From Trebouxia sp. TZW2008 (lineage: Eukaryota; Chlorophyta; Trebouxiophyceae; Trebouxiales; Trebouxiaceae), in NCBI GenBank assembly GCA_002118135.1, contig BDIU01000262.1, positions 228 through 64,227 on the forward strand: a stretch of DNA of 64,000 bases. Direction: 5' to 3'. Position numbers and translations under genes: made by a program. Each line of letters begins with the position of its first letter. Positions within the stretch are counted from its first letter, which is position 1. The notes under the pieces were generated by a model that saw only the letters and a list, made by a program, of their open reading frames with translations, had not been told where the DNA came from and made no database searches. Positions 1-11,163 of the stretch are shown piece by piece.

Positions 1-145
1 ATAGTGCAAGGCGGGTACCAATATAGATTGCAACAGTTGCAAATGGATGTTGACAGTGTTGCCACATTCCAAGAGAGAGTGACGGCGCTCAGCTGTACAG
101 CGGCTGTACAGCCGCCCAACAGCCAGCTGCTTTGTGTTTGATAGG

Positions 146-480
146 CTAGATCAGGTGTGCAATGTCTCTAGAAGCATGAAAGTGCAAGCCCAAGTACTTG
201 AAAGTGTCAACCTCCTCGATAAGCAGGCCCCCAAATGTGATTGAGGTGTCTGCGACCTCCTTAGTGAAAAGTGACATGACCTTGGTCTTTGGGGCGCTGA
301 CCTCCATGTGCAATGTGCCAAAGTAAGCAGCCAAAGCATCAACCAAAGCTTGCAGATCCTCGGCACTGGCTGCCAGCAAGCAAATGTCATCAGCATAGAT
401 CAGCTCCCTGAGGCGCATGCCGCGAAGCTCAATTCCAGCAGAAGGCACACAAGACTCCAGTTGATGATGCAGGCCATCAA
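146..480 (-). pseudogene. LINE reverse transcriptase palm (YADD box)
   Basis: Minus-strand segment with GMRLRELIYADDICLLA (YADD at about 387-398), the second catalytic Asp pair of reverse transcriptase. It is followed by APKTKVMSLF and FKYLGLHFHASRD, the usual thumb-side motifs. This is the part of the LINE next to the left breakpoint of the inversion. Only a fragment remains, and nothing of the thumb end or RNase H is seen before the window edge. Confidence 0.85.
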
Positions 481-1440
481 TGCCACAGATCCTGCCAACT
501 ATCGTCCAATTGCTGTGGGTGAGCCGCTCAGCCGATTGTATGCTAGCATTCTGGCTGAGCGCTTGGTTGACTTCACTGAGGAGCATGGGCTCAGGTCTCC
601 CACTCAGGCAGGCTACAGGCCAAAATGCAGATGAGTCAAAAACATGCCTGAGAACACTACTTCTGCTTTCTGTTGAAAAAACAGATACCCGTCAAGCCCT
701 TGAGAACGGCCAATAACCAGTGGCCAGCAGAGTTTCTTTCGGGAGCTCCAATTTGACCAAATTGGATCAGCAGCAACATGTGCATTTGACCAAGACACAA
801 TTGTTCTGACAAAGGCATCAGTTTTGCAGACGAATTTCAAGGGCGTCAACAGCCTGTTGTGGCAAACTGGGCGATCAAACATGCGTTACTCAAGTTTACA
901 AACAATTTTGGAAACACATCATGTACTTATTGCCCAGAGCAAATGATGACCCTCTTCATCAACAGCATGGAAGAGGTCCCTCTGCCCCGGATCAAGACCC
1001 CAGATGCTGCTGTGATCAAACGGTCTCAGCTGAGTGTAGTGATACCTGTTCACACATTGATTGTCAACTTAAAGGCAAGCAAGCTGAGTAAGCCAGAACA
1101 CAGCACGATTCATCAGACCTTTGTGCTTCAGCACATCATTGACAAGCACAGGCACCGCCGGGCCCCATTGCACCTGTGCTTTGTGGATCTCAAGGCTGCT
1201 TATGACAAGGTGCAATGGCAGTTGCTGTGGAGCACTCTGCATCAGTTGGGCATCCACGCCCAGATGTCAGGCGCCATCCAGTCCCTATACTCAGACTGCT
1301 TGTTGTCCATGAGGATTGCCGGGACGTGTGGAGAGCAGTTTACAGCTCCCAGCCATGGGGCTGCGCCAGGGTTGCCCTCTCAACGCAACCCTATTTGGTT
1401 TGTTCATCCCCTATCTTGAAGATTGGTGTGGCAAGGGATG
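480..1440 (+). pseudogene. LINE reverse transcriptase core, inverted relative to its flanks
   Basis: Plus-strand RT fingers and palm. DPANYRPIAVGEPLSRLYA runs to QAGYRPK (480-629), then TIHQTFVLQHIIDKHR and CFVDLKAAYDKVQW (about 1104-1240, the first catalytic Asp region), then, after a frame change, GLRQGCPLNATLFGLFIPYL (about 1358-1420). These blocks belong between the minus-strand pieces at 1440-1856 and 146-480. They are split by a 473-bp insertion (631-1103), whose removal rejoins the RT codons in frame. Confidence 0.8.
631..1103. mobile_element. 473-bp insertion inside the LINE RT
   Basis: Deleting 631-1103 restores an uninterrupted RT reading (GYRPKC joined to STIHQT). Both edges carry CAG, consistent with a 3-bp target duplication or microhomology. 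I see no terminal inverted repeats and no coding match, so the class is unknown. A spliced intron is unlikely because the left edge lacks GT. Confidence 0.4.
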
Positions 1441-1856
1441 TCTTCCAAGACTGAGGAGCTGTACCTGAGCTAAAGGCTGTATTGAGCAGTAGCTGCAAGC
1501 AAGGCAGCAACAAGTGTGCTGGAGCTGGTTAATTTTTCTGAGGGGCAAAGCTTGGCATAGCGCAAAAGCTCTGAGCTGTAACCAAGCAGTGCACCAGACC
1601 TGCCATTGTGCAGGCGCTGCAATGCCATCTCAATCTCAGCCTGAGTCAGAGGGTGATTTAGGGAATCAGCTGGCGCAAGTGGCTGAGGTGTGTGTGGCTG
1701 TGGTAGCTGCTGAGCGAGATGTGCTGGTGATGCGGTGAGAGAAGCCAGGTAGCCGTCCCAAGCTGCCGGTGACTGCAACTCTTGTGGCAACAGGTTGCAT
1801 GGCAAGCGAGTCTCTCGCCAAATCTGGCGTGAACTGGTCTTCAGGAGCTGTGACAA
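1440..1856 (-). pseudogene. LINE linker and start of reverse transcriptase
   Basis: Continues the endonuclease on the same strand. It carries LTQAEIEMALQRLHNGRS, the helix that precedes RT fingers in LINEs (usually followed by a K/GA-x-G-x-D-G patch, here worn to SGALLGYSSELLRYA), and then FSSGTAPQSWK in a shifted frame. It stops abruptly at about 1440, where the opposite-strand RT core ends. That is the right breakpoint of the inversion. Confidence 0.7.
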
Positions 1857-1859
1857 GGA

Positions 1860-2700
1860 CTAGACCCTACTGCGGTTGTAGGCCTGCCTAATGTGCCTCA
1901 GCTGTGTTTGATATTGCCGCTGCAATGGCCTGAGCTGGGCATAAGATGTGCCCAAGCGCTTCTGCCGCTTGATCTGAGCTTTCAGGTTGGCGCACTGTGA
2001 GCCAAACCAAGAATAACGAAATGGCTTGGCAGGTCTGACTGTGCCAGGCTGAGTGCGTCCGAATCCTGCGGAGTGGGCCGCCGTATTGAGGGCCTCATGA
2101 AAGCGAGCATCAGCCCGGCCAAAGTCGCCCTGGGCAGCAGCAGCGCAACTCTGTTGCAGGGCAGACTGACAGGAGTCGCCTTGGAGGGCGGCAGCATATG
2201 GCTCACGCTTGGCTCCATCCCATACCCATGTGGGGACAGCCCGCCCTGGCAAGGCAGGCGCTGGTGACTGAGCCGCACTGTCCAACAAGACATGCATCTC
2301 CAAAGGCATGTGGTCAGAATCAGACCGGCAGGGCCCAACACGACAGCTTCTGACATAGGGAAACAGGTCAGGGTCCACCAAGAAGTGATCCAGCCGAGAG
2401 GGAGACATGTTGACCCTGGCCTCGAAAGATGCCTGTGCTGGAACATCCCCCAAGGCCCTGCCAGTGCCAAGCACCATGCTGGTGTCTGAGCATAGCTGGA
2501 GGTGCTTGCGACCATGAGCGTTCACTGTGTTGTCCCCACCCTGGCATTGGAATCCCCAGCAAGCACAACATGCCCCTGAGTCTGGGCTGCCCTAAGCTGA
2601 TCTGTCAAGCTGACAAACCTAGCCTGGGCAGACCTGCGCTGCAGCTGCGCTGAGTGATGAGATTCAGGAGGTACATAGCAAATGACACAATTGTCATCAT
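1860..2700 (-). pseudogene. LINE endonuclease (EEP) domain fragment
   Basis: Exonuclease-endonuclease-phosphatase domain that nicks target DNA in non-LTR retrotransposons. Reading down from 2700 in one frame gives a segment with CYVPPESHH and then LAGDSNARVG, the family's GDFN-type motif. An in-frame stop and shift follow near 2527. The next frame carries SRLDHFLVD and SDHMPLEMHV, the closing SDH motif of EEP enzymes, and a basic tail (KRQKRLGTSYAQLRPLQR). Domain identity is strong and function is lost. Confidence 0.8.
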
Positions 2701-2720
2701 CTGCAGCTGTCGCCTCCGTT

Positions 2721-3027
2721 GTTGTTGGCTGGCAACCCCCTGCTGAGGGGAGGCTGAAGCAGAAGCCACCCGATCAGATCCGCCAGAAGGGGGAGAATAG
2801 CGTTCATTAAAGGATTAATTGGGCCATTCATGACACTTCAGATCAATCAGCATGACGTGAAGCAGCTCGAACATTGGATCTTGACGACGCACGTGGAGGC
2901 CACGGGCAAAAAAACGCGCACCAAAATGAGATGATTTGAAAGGAGCCCGCACACACTTGTCGGCATAGCAAGCTTGCTCTCCAATTCGACAACTCTTGTT
3001 GACGTCGCGGCAATTTCATTCGTACAA
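2721..3027. other. Interval without a recognised gene
   Basis: Lies between the LINE remnant and the first gene. It presumably contains that gene's promoter. No clear element was recognised. Confidence 0.4.
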
Positions 3028-4608
3028 ATGGCTTTTTTCAGCAGTCAGCGCGTCCTTGTCCTGGTGCAATTGCTCGCTGTCACTTCGACTGCTCACGCCT
3101 CGTCAAGGGGTAGGACTCGCTCGCGCTGGCTGGTGCACATTTCAGGTCTCGGCACACGCTGTTACTCGACATTTGTACCCTCTGCAGGTCTGCTAAACAC
3201 CATCAACGGTCTTCCCAAGGGTCCAGTAGTGGGCGTCGATGAGATACCCACCGTGCAAACTGGGTCTGTTGATCTTCCAAGCGAGCAGTCAACAGGCAAC
3301 GATGGGAGACACTCATTTAGCGCAAGTGGAGACTATATCGACGCAGCAGTGCAAGAGCAGAACGACGTAAGCATGACTTGACTGTGCTATGGGTATATGC
3401 GCATGCAGTGACGTTTCGTGCCATGGCATGTGCGTCTGCGCGCAATTCACATGTTGCATGCATTGTCAGCCTACAGCTTAATTCCGTACTTACAGCACTA
3501 CCCAAAGAAGCCTGAACTGACAGAAAGCTTGCACTATCTCAAGGCTTCTTGCGACCGTGTGACTCGCCACAGGTCTCGACCAACCAGCCATTGACGGAAG
3601 ACAGCGCTTCGGGCGGAGCAACCGTGGACGGCGTTACCGTGGCAACACCTCAGACTCGCCGCTTGCATCAGGTAGCTGCCTGCTGTTGCGTTTTAGCTTG
3701 TTGCGGTTGCGGGCATGGTTTCGAAGCCTTGCATGCTAGTTGAGCGACAATGCAACTCAAGCAGGTCAAGACTTGCAGGCAAAGCTTCAAAGTGCGCTAC
3801 AAGATACCTGGATGAGCTTGATTGCATGCCAAGCAGTTTTGCAATACCTTCAAAGCTTTAGATTGGTGTGAATGACCGTGCCTGTGGGACTTGCCACAGA
3901 CCTTGCTAGGCTTGGTCTAGCTATGTGTAATTCAAGGCAACATATGCATAGCTTGTGTGGCCTACCTTTTGACCATGATGCAGTGCACATTGGACGAGCA
4001 GGATGTCATGGTGCAATGCAATGCTGTAGGTGGGACCTTTGCAGCCAGAGGACTTACACCTAGATGGCGCATCTACCACCACTGATCCTGCCGGGACTGT
4101 CGATGAGACAGAGAGTGGGGCTGGATCAAACGCAGCAGGCTATCCTCACTTTGCGGTACTGCACTTGATCAAGGGTCTTGCCATGAGGTTTTCTGTCAAA
4201 TCTGAATGCATTGCAGCAAGCATCATCATTCTGATTCTTGATGACCCGCTTATCAATGCATCAATATATGTTGCAAGCATTGGTGTGCCTTGTCCTTGAA
4301 GCAAACTCATGTGTTTGGGCATAGCAATAATTTGTTGTTTAGCTTGAGCAGTCTTGGCATGAAACATCATGGCATAGCAGCATCAACCTAATCAACTATT
4401 GCATGGACATTTCTAAGTACATAAGCTTTGGAGGAGCTGCTTTTGAGGCTCTGTGTTGCTGCAGCCTCATGCAGTCCAAGCTACAACAACTCAGGCAGGA
4501 CAAACAACGGACAATGTGGGGGCTTCAGGAACTACAGACTGCTTTGACAGCTCAGATGCCACCTGCTTTAAAGTTGGCAAGTGATAGCTTGCCAGAAGTT
4601 GCAGCCTG
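3028..4608 (+). CDS. Putative secreted Ser/Thr-rich protein (3' end unresolved)
   Basis: The ATG at 3028 opens a classic signal peptide: short n-region, hydrophobic core VLVLVQLLAVTS, and a small-residue cleavage site AHASS near residue 24. Exon 1 (3028-3366) ends at a good donor (GAC|gtaagc). Exon 2 (3573-3671) joins in phase and ends at CAG|gta. Exon 3 starts at 4045 after ttgcag. The mature part is rich in Ser, Thr, Gly and acidic residues (DGASTTTDPAGTVDETESGAG), like a linker or an O-glycosylated wall or secreted protein. A further Thr/Gln-rich stretch near 4466-4600 may be the last exon, but donor phases after exon 3 do not settle it. No domain was recognised. The signal peptide and first two junctions are solid; the end is a guess. 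Confidence 0.5.
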
Positions 4609-5609
4609 ATGTTGCAACATGCCTCCCAAACGAGCCATTGATTGAATTCATAGTATTATCATATAGTTGCATCAAGAAGTTAGAGTTGTACTCCCAAAAG
4701 TAGAGATGGTGCTTTTCATGCTGTGAGCAGACTTTGATTTATGCCTTGATGACCTTGTCTTGCGATTTTGTGATTTGATGACACATGAACTGAATAGTAA
4801 ATAGCTTGATTTTAGACCTGGTGCCACCGGTGTTCCCGCAACAGCCTGCTTTGATGATGATTGAAGTAGACTTTTTGGCAATTTCTCCAGAAGTGAAGAC
4901 TGTCAGTATAGATATTTGTGTGGCTCTGGCTTTGCTTCGCCACTGCTGAGTTGTATGCAGATCATATAGTGGCAGACTACAGTTGCACAGTTGATAGCCT
5001 TGATCTCTGGTTAGGATGAGACTGTAGCTACTATAGTGTCGTGGCATTATTTTGTCCTGTCTCAGGCAGATGTCACGCATGCTTGCATACACGCATACTC
5101 AAAGCTCGAGCCCATCACATGCAGATTAAGCAAAGACGCATCAATCAACAACATCAAGCGCTGTTTGTGCACCAGGTCTGTGTGGGCAGCCATGTAGATG
5201 TACACCTCACAAACCTGAGATACAAGCACAGATAGCTTGCTGTACATGTCATACCAACCATTATCGACTGTGCAATGCACTGTTACGAAAGCGGTTCGCA
5301 ACAGCTGCTGCCTTCTTGAGGCCTATAGCTAGTCAACGTCATGTGATAAATATCTCCATGTATGCTGTGCCACTATGCACGCTGCCAATGTCTTTTTCTA
5401 CACTCAACGCTGCTCAAGCAAGCACTAATAACATCCTGCAAAGCCGTCTATGTGCTCAAAGCCATACAGAACAAAGCTACATACACATCGTAAATTAGTG
5501 AGCCTTACTCCAGCCCAAGCTGCTACTGTTTACATGTTCAGCACCCTAGCGTTGCTGCACTCTGCCTGAACTCAGCCTGATGATTCTGGCAATACTCAGC
5601 CTGCCTAGT
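4609..5609. other. Interval without a recognised gene
   Basis: Lies between the 3' ends of the converging secreted-protein gene and vWA gene A. Only short open frames without recognisable motifs are present on either strand. It probably holds 3' UTRs and spacer. Confidence 0.4.
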
Positions 5610-8600
5610 CTAGTCTTGCTCATCAAAGGAACGGTCAACAGCACCCACCATGAGCTTGACCAGCCACAAGTCTGGGGTCAGTGTGACTCCCTTGCGCTTG
5701 TACTCCTCAGCCTCAAGCTCGTAGTAAGATGTTGCATCAATCATCCTGCCCACCTCTGCAAATCAAAAAAGGCATTCACAAGCTTTTTTAGAGGGCGCCT
5801 AGGCAAAAGCAACGGACATCTGTGCCAAGCATGTGGTAACTTCAACCAATGCAACAGTTCAAACAGAAGCATGTTGAATGTGTTATGAAAGAAAACAGAT
5901 TACAAGGGCAGACTGTTCAACGCCTGAACAGACAACTGTGGCACGTCTGTTGCAGCTGCAGCACGTTGCAAAAGAGGCATTCACACAGGTAGTTAAAAGG
6001 CAGACCATGCAAGGCCTCATACAGCAGCTGACAATGCAGCATTTGTGCTGCAGCTGCAGTGTATGCAGTCCTTCATAGAGCAGCATTCTGGATGTGCCAT
6101 GGGCTGCATGACAACTGTATGCACAAAACAAATGCAGCAGGGCATACAGTTGCAAGCATGTCCTTGATGTATGTGCAACAAGTTACACAACATTGTAGTA
6201 CTCATCAGGATGCAAATGCCACAAACTGCATGGTGCAAACGACTATACAGAGCTCCACCTTGCTATTCTGAAACAAAAACAGACCACAGCATAGCTTTCA
6301 GCAGGGAAATGGCAAACACCATGCACAGCACAATGCAGGTGACAAGCCAAGGTATCACATCTTCCAGGATGATAGGGCAGTCAAAACCAAAGCAAACCAC
6401 TCACCTGGGTCCTTGTCAAGCTGTCCCAGGAAGGCCTGAGCAGCCTGGTCCTTGCCCACTTGAGCAAACTCAAAGGCAATTGCTCCTGGTCCATAAGGCG
6501 AGTTCTGGCTCAAGTTCTTGGCTTGCTTGATGACTTGGGCAACAGTTTGTTGTGGCTCACCAGTGGGTTCACCATCTGTGCATCACAATGATTGTGCTTA
6601 GGCAGAAACTGGGCAAGTCAGAAACTGGGTGGTTAGTAGAGACTGGGTTGATCAGAAACTGGGTCCAAAAAGCTCATGTAACTTATGGTATACAACTGAT
6701 GACAAAAAGGATCAGAAAAGCTGCATGCAGCTGATGATGATGTTTGACAAGGAGCCCAGCAGAAGCTGCATATGCCTGATTATGATGCTGGATCAGATAC
6801 CCAGCAACAGCTGCATGCAAATGCTGATGACGCTTGATGACATGGGCAACAGTCTGCTCACCAGTAGGTTCATCATCTGTGCATAACAGTGATCGTGCTG
6901 AAAGAGCAAAGCTGTACGCATGACAGTGGTGGTGCTTGATCAAGCTATCTGTGATATACAATGACCTTTCCAACAGAGACTGTCTGTGCACGACACTTTT
7001 GATGTTGAGTTAGAGCAGAGGTTTTTGGTCGCAGCTGTGCTGACACACCTGTGATGGCGATGACCAGGATGGGCTTCTGCAGGTTTCTGTTGTTGATGCC
7101 ACCCATCAGGAAAGGCTGAATGACTTTTTGGTTCAAGCTGGTCCCTAGAGGAGTCATGCCATTGAACTGGACCTGCACAGATAATAGCAAGGCTGACCGA
7201 CTGTAAATGTGCCTGTAGGGAAAGGTTCGATGACCTTTTGAACCAAGCTGGTGCCCAGAAGATGCAAGCCTTTGAATTGGGATCTGCACAGGCAATTGAC
7301 AGGATAATTCACTGTGATTGTTGCAAAAGTAGTACAAGCGTAACAGGGCTGCATCATGCTGGGCATCGATGGCTGATCAAGAGGATCCTGGCACACCAGC
7401 ACATGCTGACGAGATTTGATTTGCGCTGCTTACCTCTGTGTCTGAATTTTCTGAGCCAATGTCACAAGCAGAATTCACCCAAATAATGAGCTGACCCCGT
7501 GTCAAGGACCACACTACTAGATGCAATTGCAATTGATAATGATTGATGAGCGCTCCCCTAGCATGCTCCATGTAGGTGTGCCTCAAAGTGACAGTCATGC
7601 TCTCTGCAATGCTCTCTGACATGTGGCTTATGGAGCTGCTTCAGCATGCCCAACATCTTCAAACACCTGCTCTGTACGCAGTGGGCCTAGAACGAGCTTG
7701 CTGCAGTCACAATGATTCACCTAAGTCATAAGCTGGCCAGCTGATTCGCTGTCACGGATTGCATTGCCTTCGATGGTGCCATTCATGAAGCGCACCAGAA
7801 TACCGTCATCAAACATTGTAGGCACTCCAAAGGCAAGCCTTTGTGTGCACCGCTCCAGACATGTTGCTCAAGGTATTGCTCAAGATGTGCTCACCTAGCT
7901 GATGAGTTGGCTTGCTAAGCTACTGTCACAAACCCCATCGCACTAAGTTGTGCCACTTACAAAGCACATTGCTTGACATGCTCACTGTTGTCAACACCAG
8001 TGCAAGACGGTATGTACAAGTATGTCCAGGCGCGCTGCTATAGCCACTGCTCACCTGACTGATGAGCTGGCCAGCTGACCCACTGTCACGGATACCATTG
8101 CCTTCAATGGTGCCGTTCATAAAGCGCACCAAAATGCCGTCATCATCAAACATTGTGGCCACATCAGCAACACGGCCCACCATGAGCTTCAGGTCATTGA
8201 TACGCTCGCCTCCCTCCTCAAAGGCCATGGATCCAGAGTCATCAGCATAGATCACAATGTCATACAGAGCCAGAGTGGCAAGACTGTAGGCTAGCTCCAT
8301 TGGCATGTGATACTTGGCTGCAAGACCCCTGCAATGGAATAAACGGTGTCAGCAGCTATGCATGGAATCAGAGTCATCAGCATAAATGACAATGTCACAC
8401 AGAGCCAGAGTGGCAAGAGGATAGGCCAGCTCCATAGGCATGTGATGCTTTCCTGCAAGAACCCTGCAATGGCACGAGCAGTGTCAGCACTTATGCAAGG
8501 AACCAGAGTCATTTGTATGAATGACAATGTCGTACAGATTCAAAGTGGCTGTTTTCTAGATTGACTCCATAGGAACATGACGCTTGACTGCAACGCCCCT

Positions 8601-10908
8601 GCAATGGCATGTACATTGTCAGCAGCAATACACTTCCTTTCTCAAATGCCATGTATCCAGAGTCATCAGCATAGATCACAGTGTTGTACAGAGCCAACTC
8701 TAGACTGTAGGTTAGCTCCATTGGCATGTGATGCTTGGCTGCAAGACCCCTGCAACATATGTACATTGTCAGCATCACCATGTCGCAAGCATGAGACCAC
8801 AGCAAGATCACGCGTATGAATGTAGAACAAGATTGTAGGCTATCTCCATTGGCACATGATACTCGGCAGCAAAGCCCCTGCACTCATCATTGCATCTGTT
8901 GAGCTAGGGTGTAGGCTTTTATAAACACAACATAGTACCTTTCAACCCTGCATGCATTACACATGTACTGGGTACAACACATGTTTGCTGCTTTTTCCAC
9001 ATTTGTTCATCAAGCATGGCTCGAGCATGACAGGCATGATGTCAAGCACAGTTGACCATGTATGATGGCTTACAGCACATACAAAGCACCAAACCCCTTT
9101 ATAGACAGCACTTGCTATCAAACACCAGATATGTCTGCTTCTGTGACCCATCACTGCAGATCAAGTGTCATGACATGAACCCAACATGCATGACAATCGA
9201 TGTCAGATGAGCAGACGTGATTGCTGCTTTATTCATCGTTGCAGGTCCAGCATGCTTTCAAGCCCATGCAGTCAAGATCATGGGAAGTACAGTGCTATCT
9301 TGATGCTGGCACTGCATTCATTACCCAGAAAGCTGTCCTGATATCAAACTCTGCTTTTAAAAGCTCAATCGCAGTTGCAAACCAGTGCCTTGTTCCCTGC
9401 TGCACTATCTTGCAAACTCAACAAACATACTTATAATGAATGTGCTTATGCAAGTCTCCTCATGGTGAAATTATTTATCTACCTGAAGTCGACACGCTGG
9501 AGGCGGTCCACCAGTTGCTGCAGCCTCTGGGGAGGGTAAAAGGCTTGCAGGTTGTTGGACTGCACAATCTGCTGCAGCTTGGTCAGGAGACCCTGCTGTG
9601 TGGCTTGGTTCCCCACCCCACCACTACCTGTGCAACATCAACAACGCCATCATCATCAACATCTACTACATGGTTGATGCTGAGGATTCATATCCCTTCT
9701 AGGCGCGTCATTGTCGCATAAGTATTGCTGTGTGTTGCTGCAGCTGCAGCTAGAGCAAGCCAGCAATTGACCTCAGACAACATCATATGCTAGATGAGTG
9801 GCTTGGTTCCGGACCCTATCACAACCTGTTGCAAGCAAACTTGGGATGAAATTGCAAGCAAAGCAACACCCATTGCAAGCAGACTTAAAATGAAACTGCA
9901 AAACGCTGCAAGCAAACTTGCAACTCTGCATATCTCTTGATCCAGCATGAAACAGATGACACTGAACTTGAACAACATTCCTGCAGTCGACAGCGGTTGA
10001 AGCTCAAGATGCAAAGGCAGCAGAAACAACTGTACAGCAGCACTGACCATATTGACCTGAACCTCCTTGTGGTCCACCAAACTGTCCTCCTTGAGGTCCA
10101 CCAAACTGCCCTCCTGCTGCCCCACCTGCTGCCCCACCAAACTGCCCTGCAGATCAACACCTGCACTCAGTGACTGCTGACCTTCACAAATCGTGAATTG
10201 GTGTTGAGGAAAAAAAAGGCACATGCTGACAACAGCAGAAGGTGAGCATCAACAGCTTCTATGCAGATGCCAACAGCAGAGGTTGGCTGCGCATTAGGTG
10301 CTGCTGTGCAGGGTTGCATCAGCAGATGCATGACTGATGGTCGCACCTTGCTGGCCCTGAGGTCCGCCAAACTGGCCTTGAGAACCTCCACCGAATTGCC
10401 CTTGAGGCTGACCGCCAACTTGTCCAGGCTGTTGGCCAAATTGCTGTCCCTGCTGACCAAATTGCTGCCCCTGCTGACCAAACTGCTGTCCCTGACCATA
10501 CTGCTGCCCCTGCTGACCAAATTGCTGTCCCTGGCCATACTGCTGCCCCTGCTGGCCTTGCTGTCCGAATGGCTGTCCTGATTGACCGGTACCTGGTTGA
10601 CCGTATTGCTGCTGGCCAGGGGCGCCAAACTGACCTTGGCCCTGCTGACCGAACTGCTGCTGGCCGGGCGTTGATCCCGGGAGTCCTTGCCCACCCTGCT
10701 GACCGAAACCTTGCTGGCCGGGCTGGCTTTGCTGGCCGGTCTGTCCCGATTGGTTGAACCCCTGGCCGAAACCTGATTGACCTTGCTGCTGGCCAAATGA
10801 CGATCCTTGCGATCCCTGCTGGCCCTGTGGAGGATAACCTGGAGGAGCTCCACCACCCGGAGCACCGCCTTGCTGCTGGTACTGAGAAAGCTTGGAAGCG
10901 AGACCCAT
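5610..10908 (-). CDS. vWA-domain protein A, Gln/Gly-rich N-terminus
   Basis: Spliced model, seven exons: 10908-10347, 10146-10063, 9627-9483, 8328-8055, 7172-7049, 6575-6405, 5755-5610. All junctions are GT-AG and phases agree to a TAG stop (501 aa). The N-terminal 215 or so residues are a low-complexity G/Q/F repeat (FGQQGQ, QFGGPQG), prion-like in composition. A short conserved block follows (NNLQAFYPPQRLQQLV, VDFRGLAAKYHMP). Then comes a von Willebrand A domain with MIDAS DDSGS in IYADDSGSMAFEE, the Thr in GMTPLGT and the Asp in ITDGEPTGE. The C-terminus (MIDATSYYELEAEE, LTPDLWLVKLMVGAVD) matches the tail I know from uncharacterised cytosolic vWA proteins of fungi and protists. MIDAS implies divalent-metal-dependent protein binding; the partner is unknown. 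It lies head to head with paralogue B. Introns 3, 4, 5 and others hold truncated exon copies. Confidence 0.85.
6735..7295 (-). repeat. Truncated upstream copies of vWA-A exons 5 and 6
   Basis: About 7200-7291 is a worn copy of the exon 5 start (SQFKGLHLLGTSLVQKVIEP against VQFNGMTPLGTSLNQKVIQP). About 6735-6885 is a worn copy of the exon 6 start (DDEPTGEQTVAHVIK against DGEPTGEPQQTVAQVIK). Each sits in the intron directly upstream of its parent exon. Exon 5 itself (7172-7049) lies between them. Confidence 0.7.
7726..7830 (-). repeat. Truncated copy of vWA-A exon 4 (3' part)
   Basis: Repeats the last 30 or so codons of exon 4 (ILVRFMNGTIEGN, IRDS-SAGQL) in the downstream intron. The residues are nearly identical, but the frame is broken before the donor. 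Confidence 0.75.
8362..8882 (-). repeat. Array of four truncated copies of vWA-A exon 4 (5' part)
   Basis: Four degenerate copies (about 8362-8472, 8500-8607, 8637-8754, 8826-8882) of the intron tail, acceptor and first part of exon 4, up to IYADDSG at most. They lie in the intron just upstream of the real exon (8328-8055). Each carries the acceptor context (cattgcag) and about 35 bp of intron before it. Stops and deletions differ between copies, so they are pseudo-exons of unequal age. Confidence 0.8.
9790..9836 (-). repeat. Truncated upstream copy of vWA-A exon 3
   Basis: An acceptor (gcaacag) followed by about 30 bp matching the start of exon 3 (the GSGTKPL reading against GVGNQAT in the parent, same bases GGAACCAAGCCAC). 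It lies 160 bp upstream of the real acceptor. Confidence 0.55.
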
Positions 10909-11163
10909 ACTGCTAGTTCAACTGGCTCACCAAGTCAAAGTCAGTGAAAAAAGTCGTGCGTGAAGCTGTATCAGGTCGCAATCAATGGTCGAGTTGCCGA
11001 TCAGCCTTTCGATTCGACCATCGGCATCGAAGCTGCACCGATGACTAACTTTTACCAAGCCCCGCTGCTGATAGCTGCTGGTCGCTGCAGGGGTTTTTTC
11101 GGCACGCGACGGTTAACTTTTTCGAGATCAGCAGCGTTTATTTACTTTGCGTAGACAGCAAAC
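10909..11163. promoter_or_regulatory. Divergent promoter interval between vWA genes A and B
   Basis: The 255 bp between the two start codons must hold both 5' UTRs and promoters. No TATA box stands out. It holds imperfect inverted pieces around 10988-11035 (GGTCGAGTTGCCGATC facing GATTCGACCATCGGCATC), which could be a regulatory palindrome or chance. Confidence 0.5.

Larger units (their letters stand above)
130..2720 (-). mobile_element. Degenerate LINE-type (non-LTR) retrotransposon, internally inverted
   Basis: Remains of one non-LTR retrotransposon ORF2. On the minus strand, from high to low coordinate, there is an endonuclease domain (about 2700-1860), a linker leading into reverse transcriptase (1856-1440) and the RT palm with YADD (about 480-146). 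The middle of the RT (about 480-1440) lies on the plus strand, so the core has been flipped. Frame breaks and stops make it non-functional. I see no 5' UTR, poly(A) tail or target-site duplication. The order EN then RT, and the motifs GDSNARVG, SDHMPL, YADD and YLGLHF, fit an L1/RTE-like LINE of the EEP-endonuclease class. The clade is not resolved. Confidence 0.85.

Noticed and set aside
630..1104. The insertion in the LINE as a spliceosomal intron
   Set aside because: No GT at the left boundary in the position that restores the frame.
10167..10865. Minus-strand 232-codon Ser/Arg-rich ORF
   Set aside because: It is a frame-shifted shadow of the Gln/Gly-rich first exon of vWA gene A.
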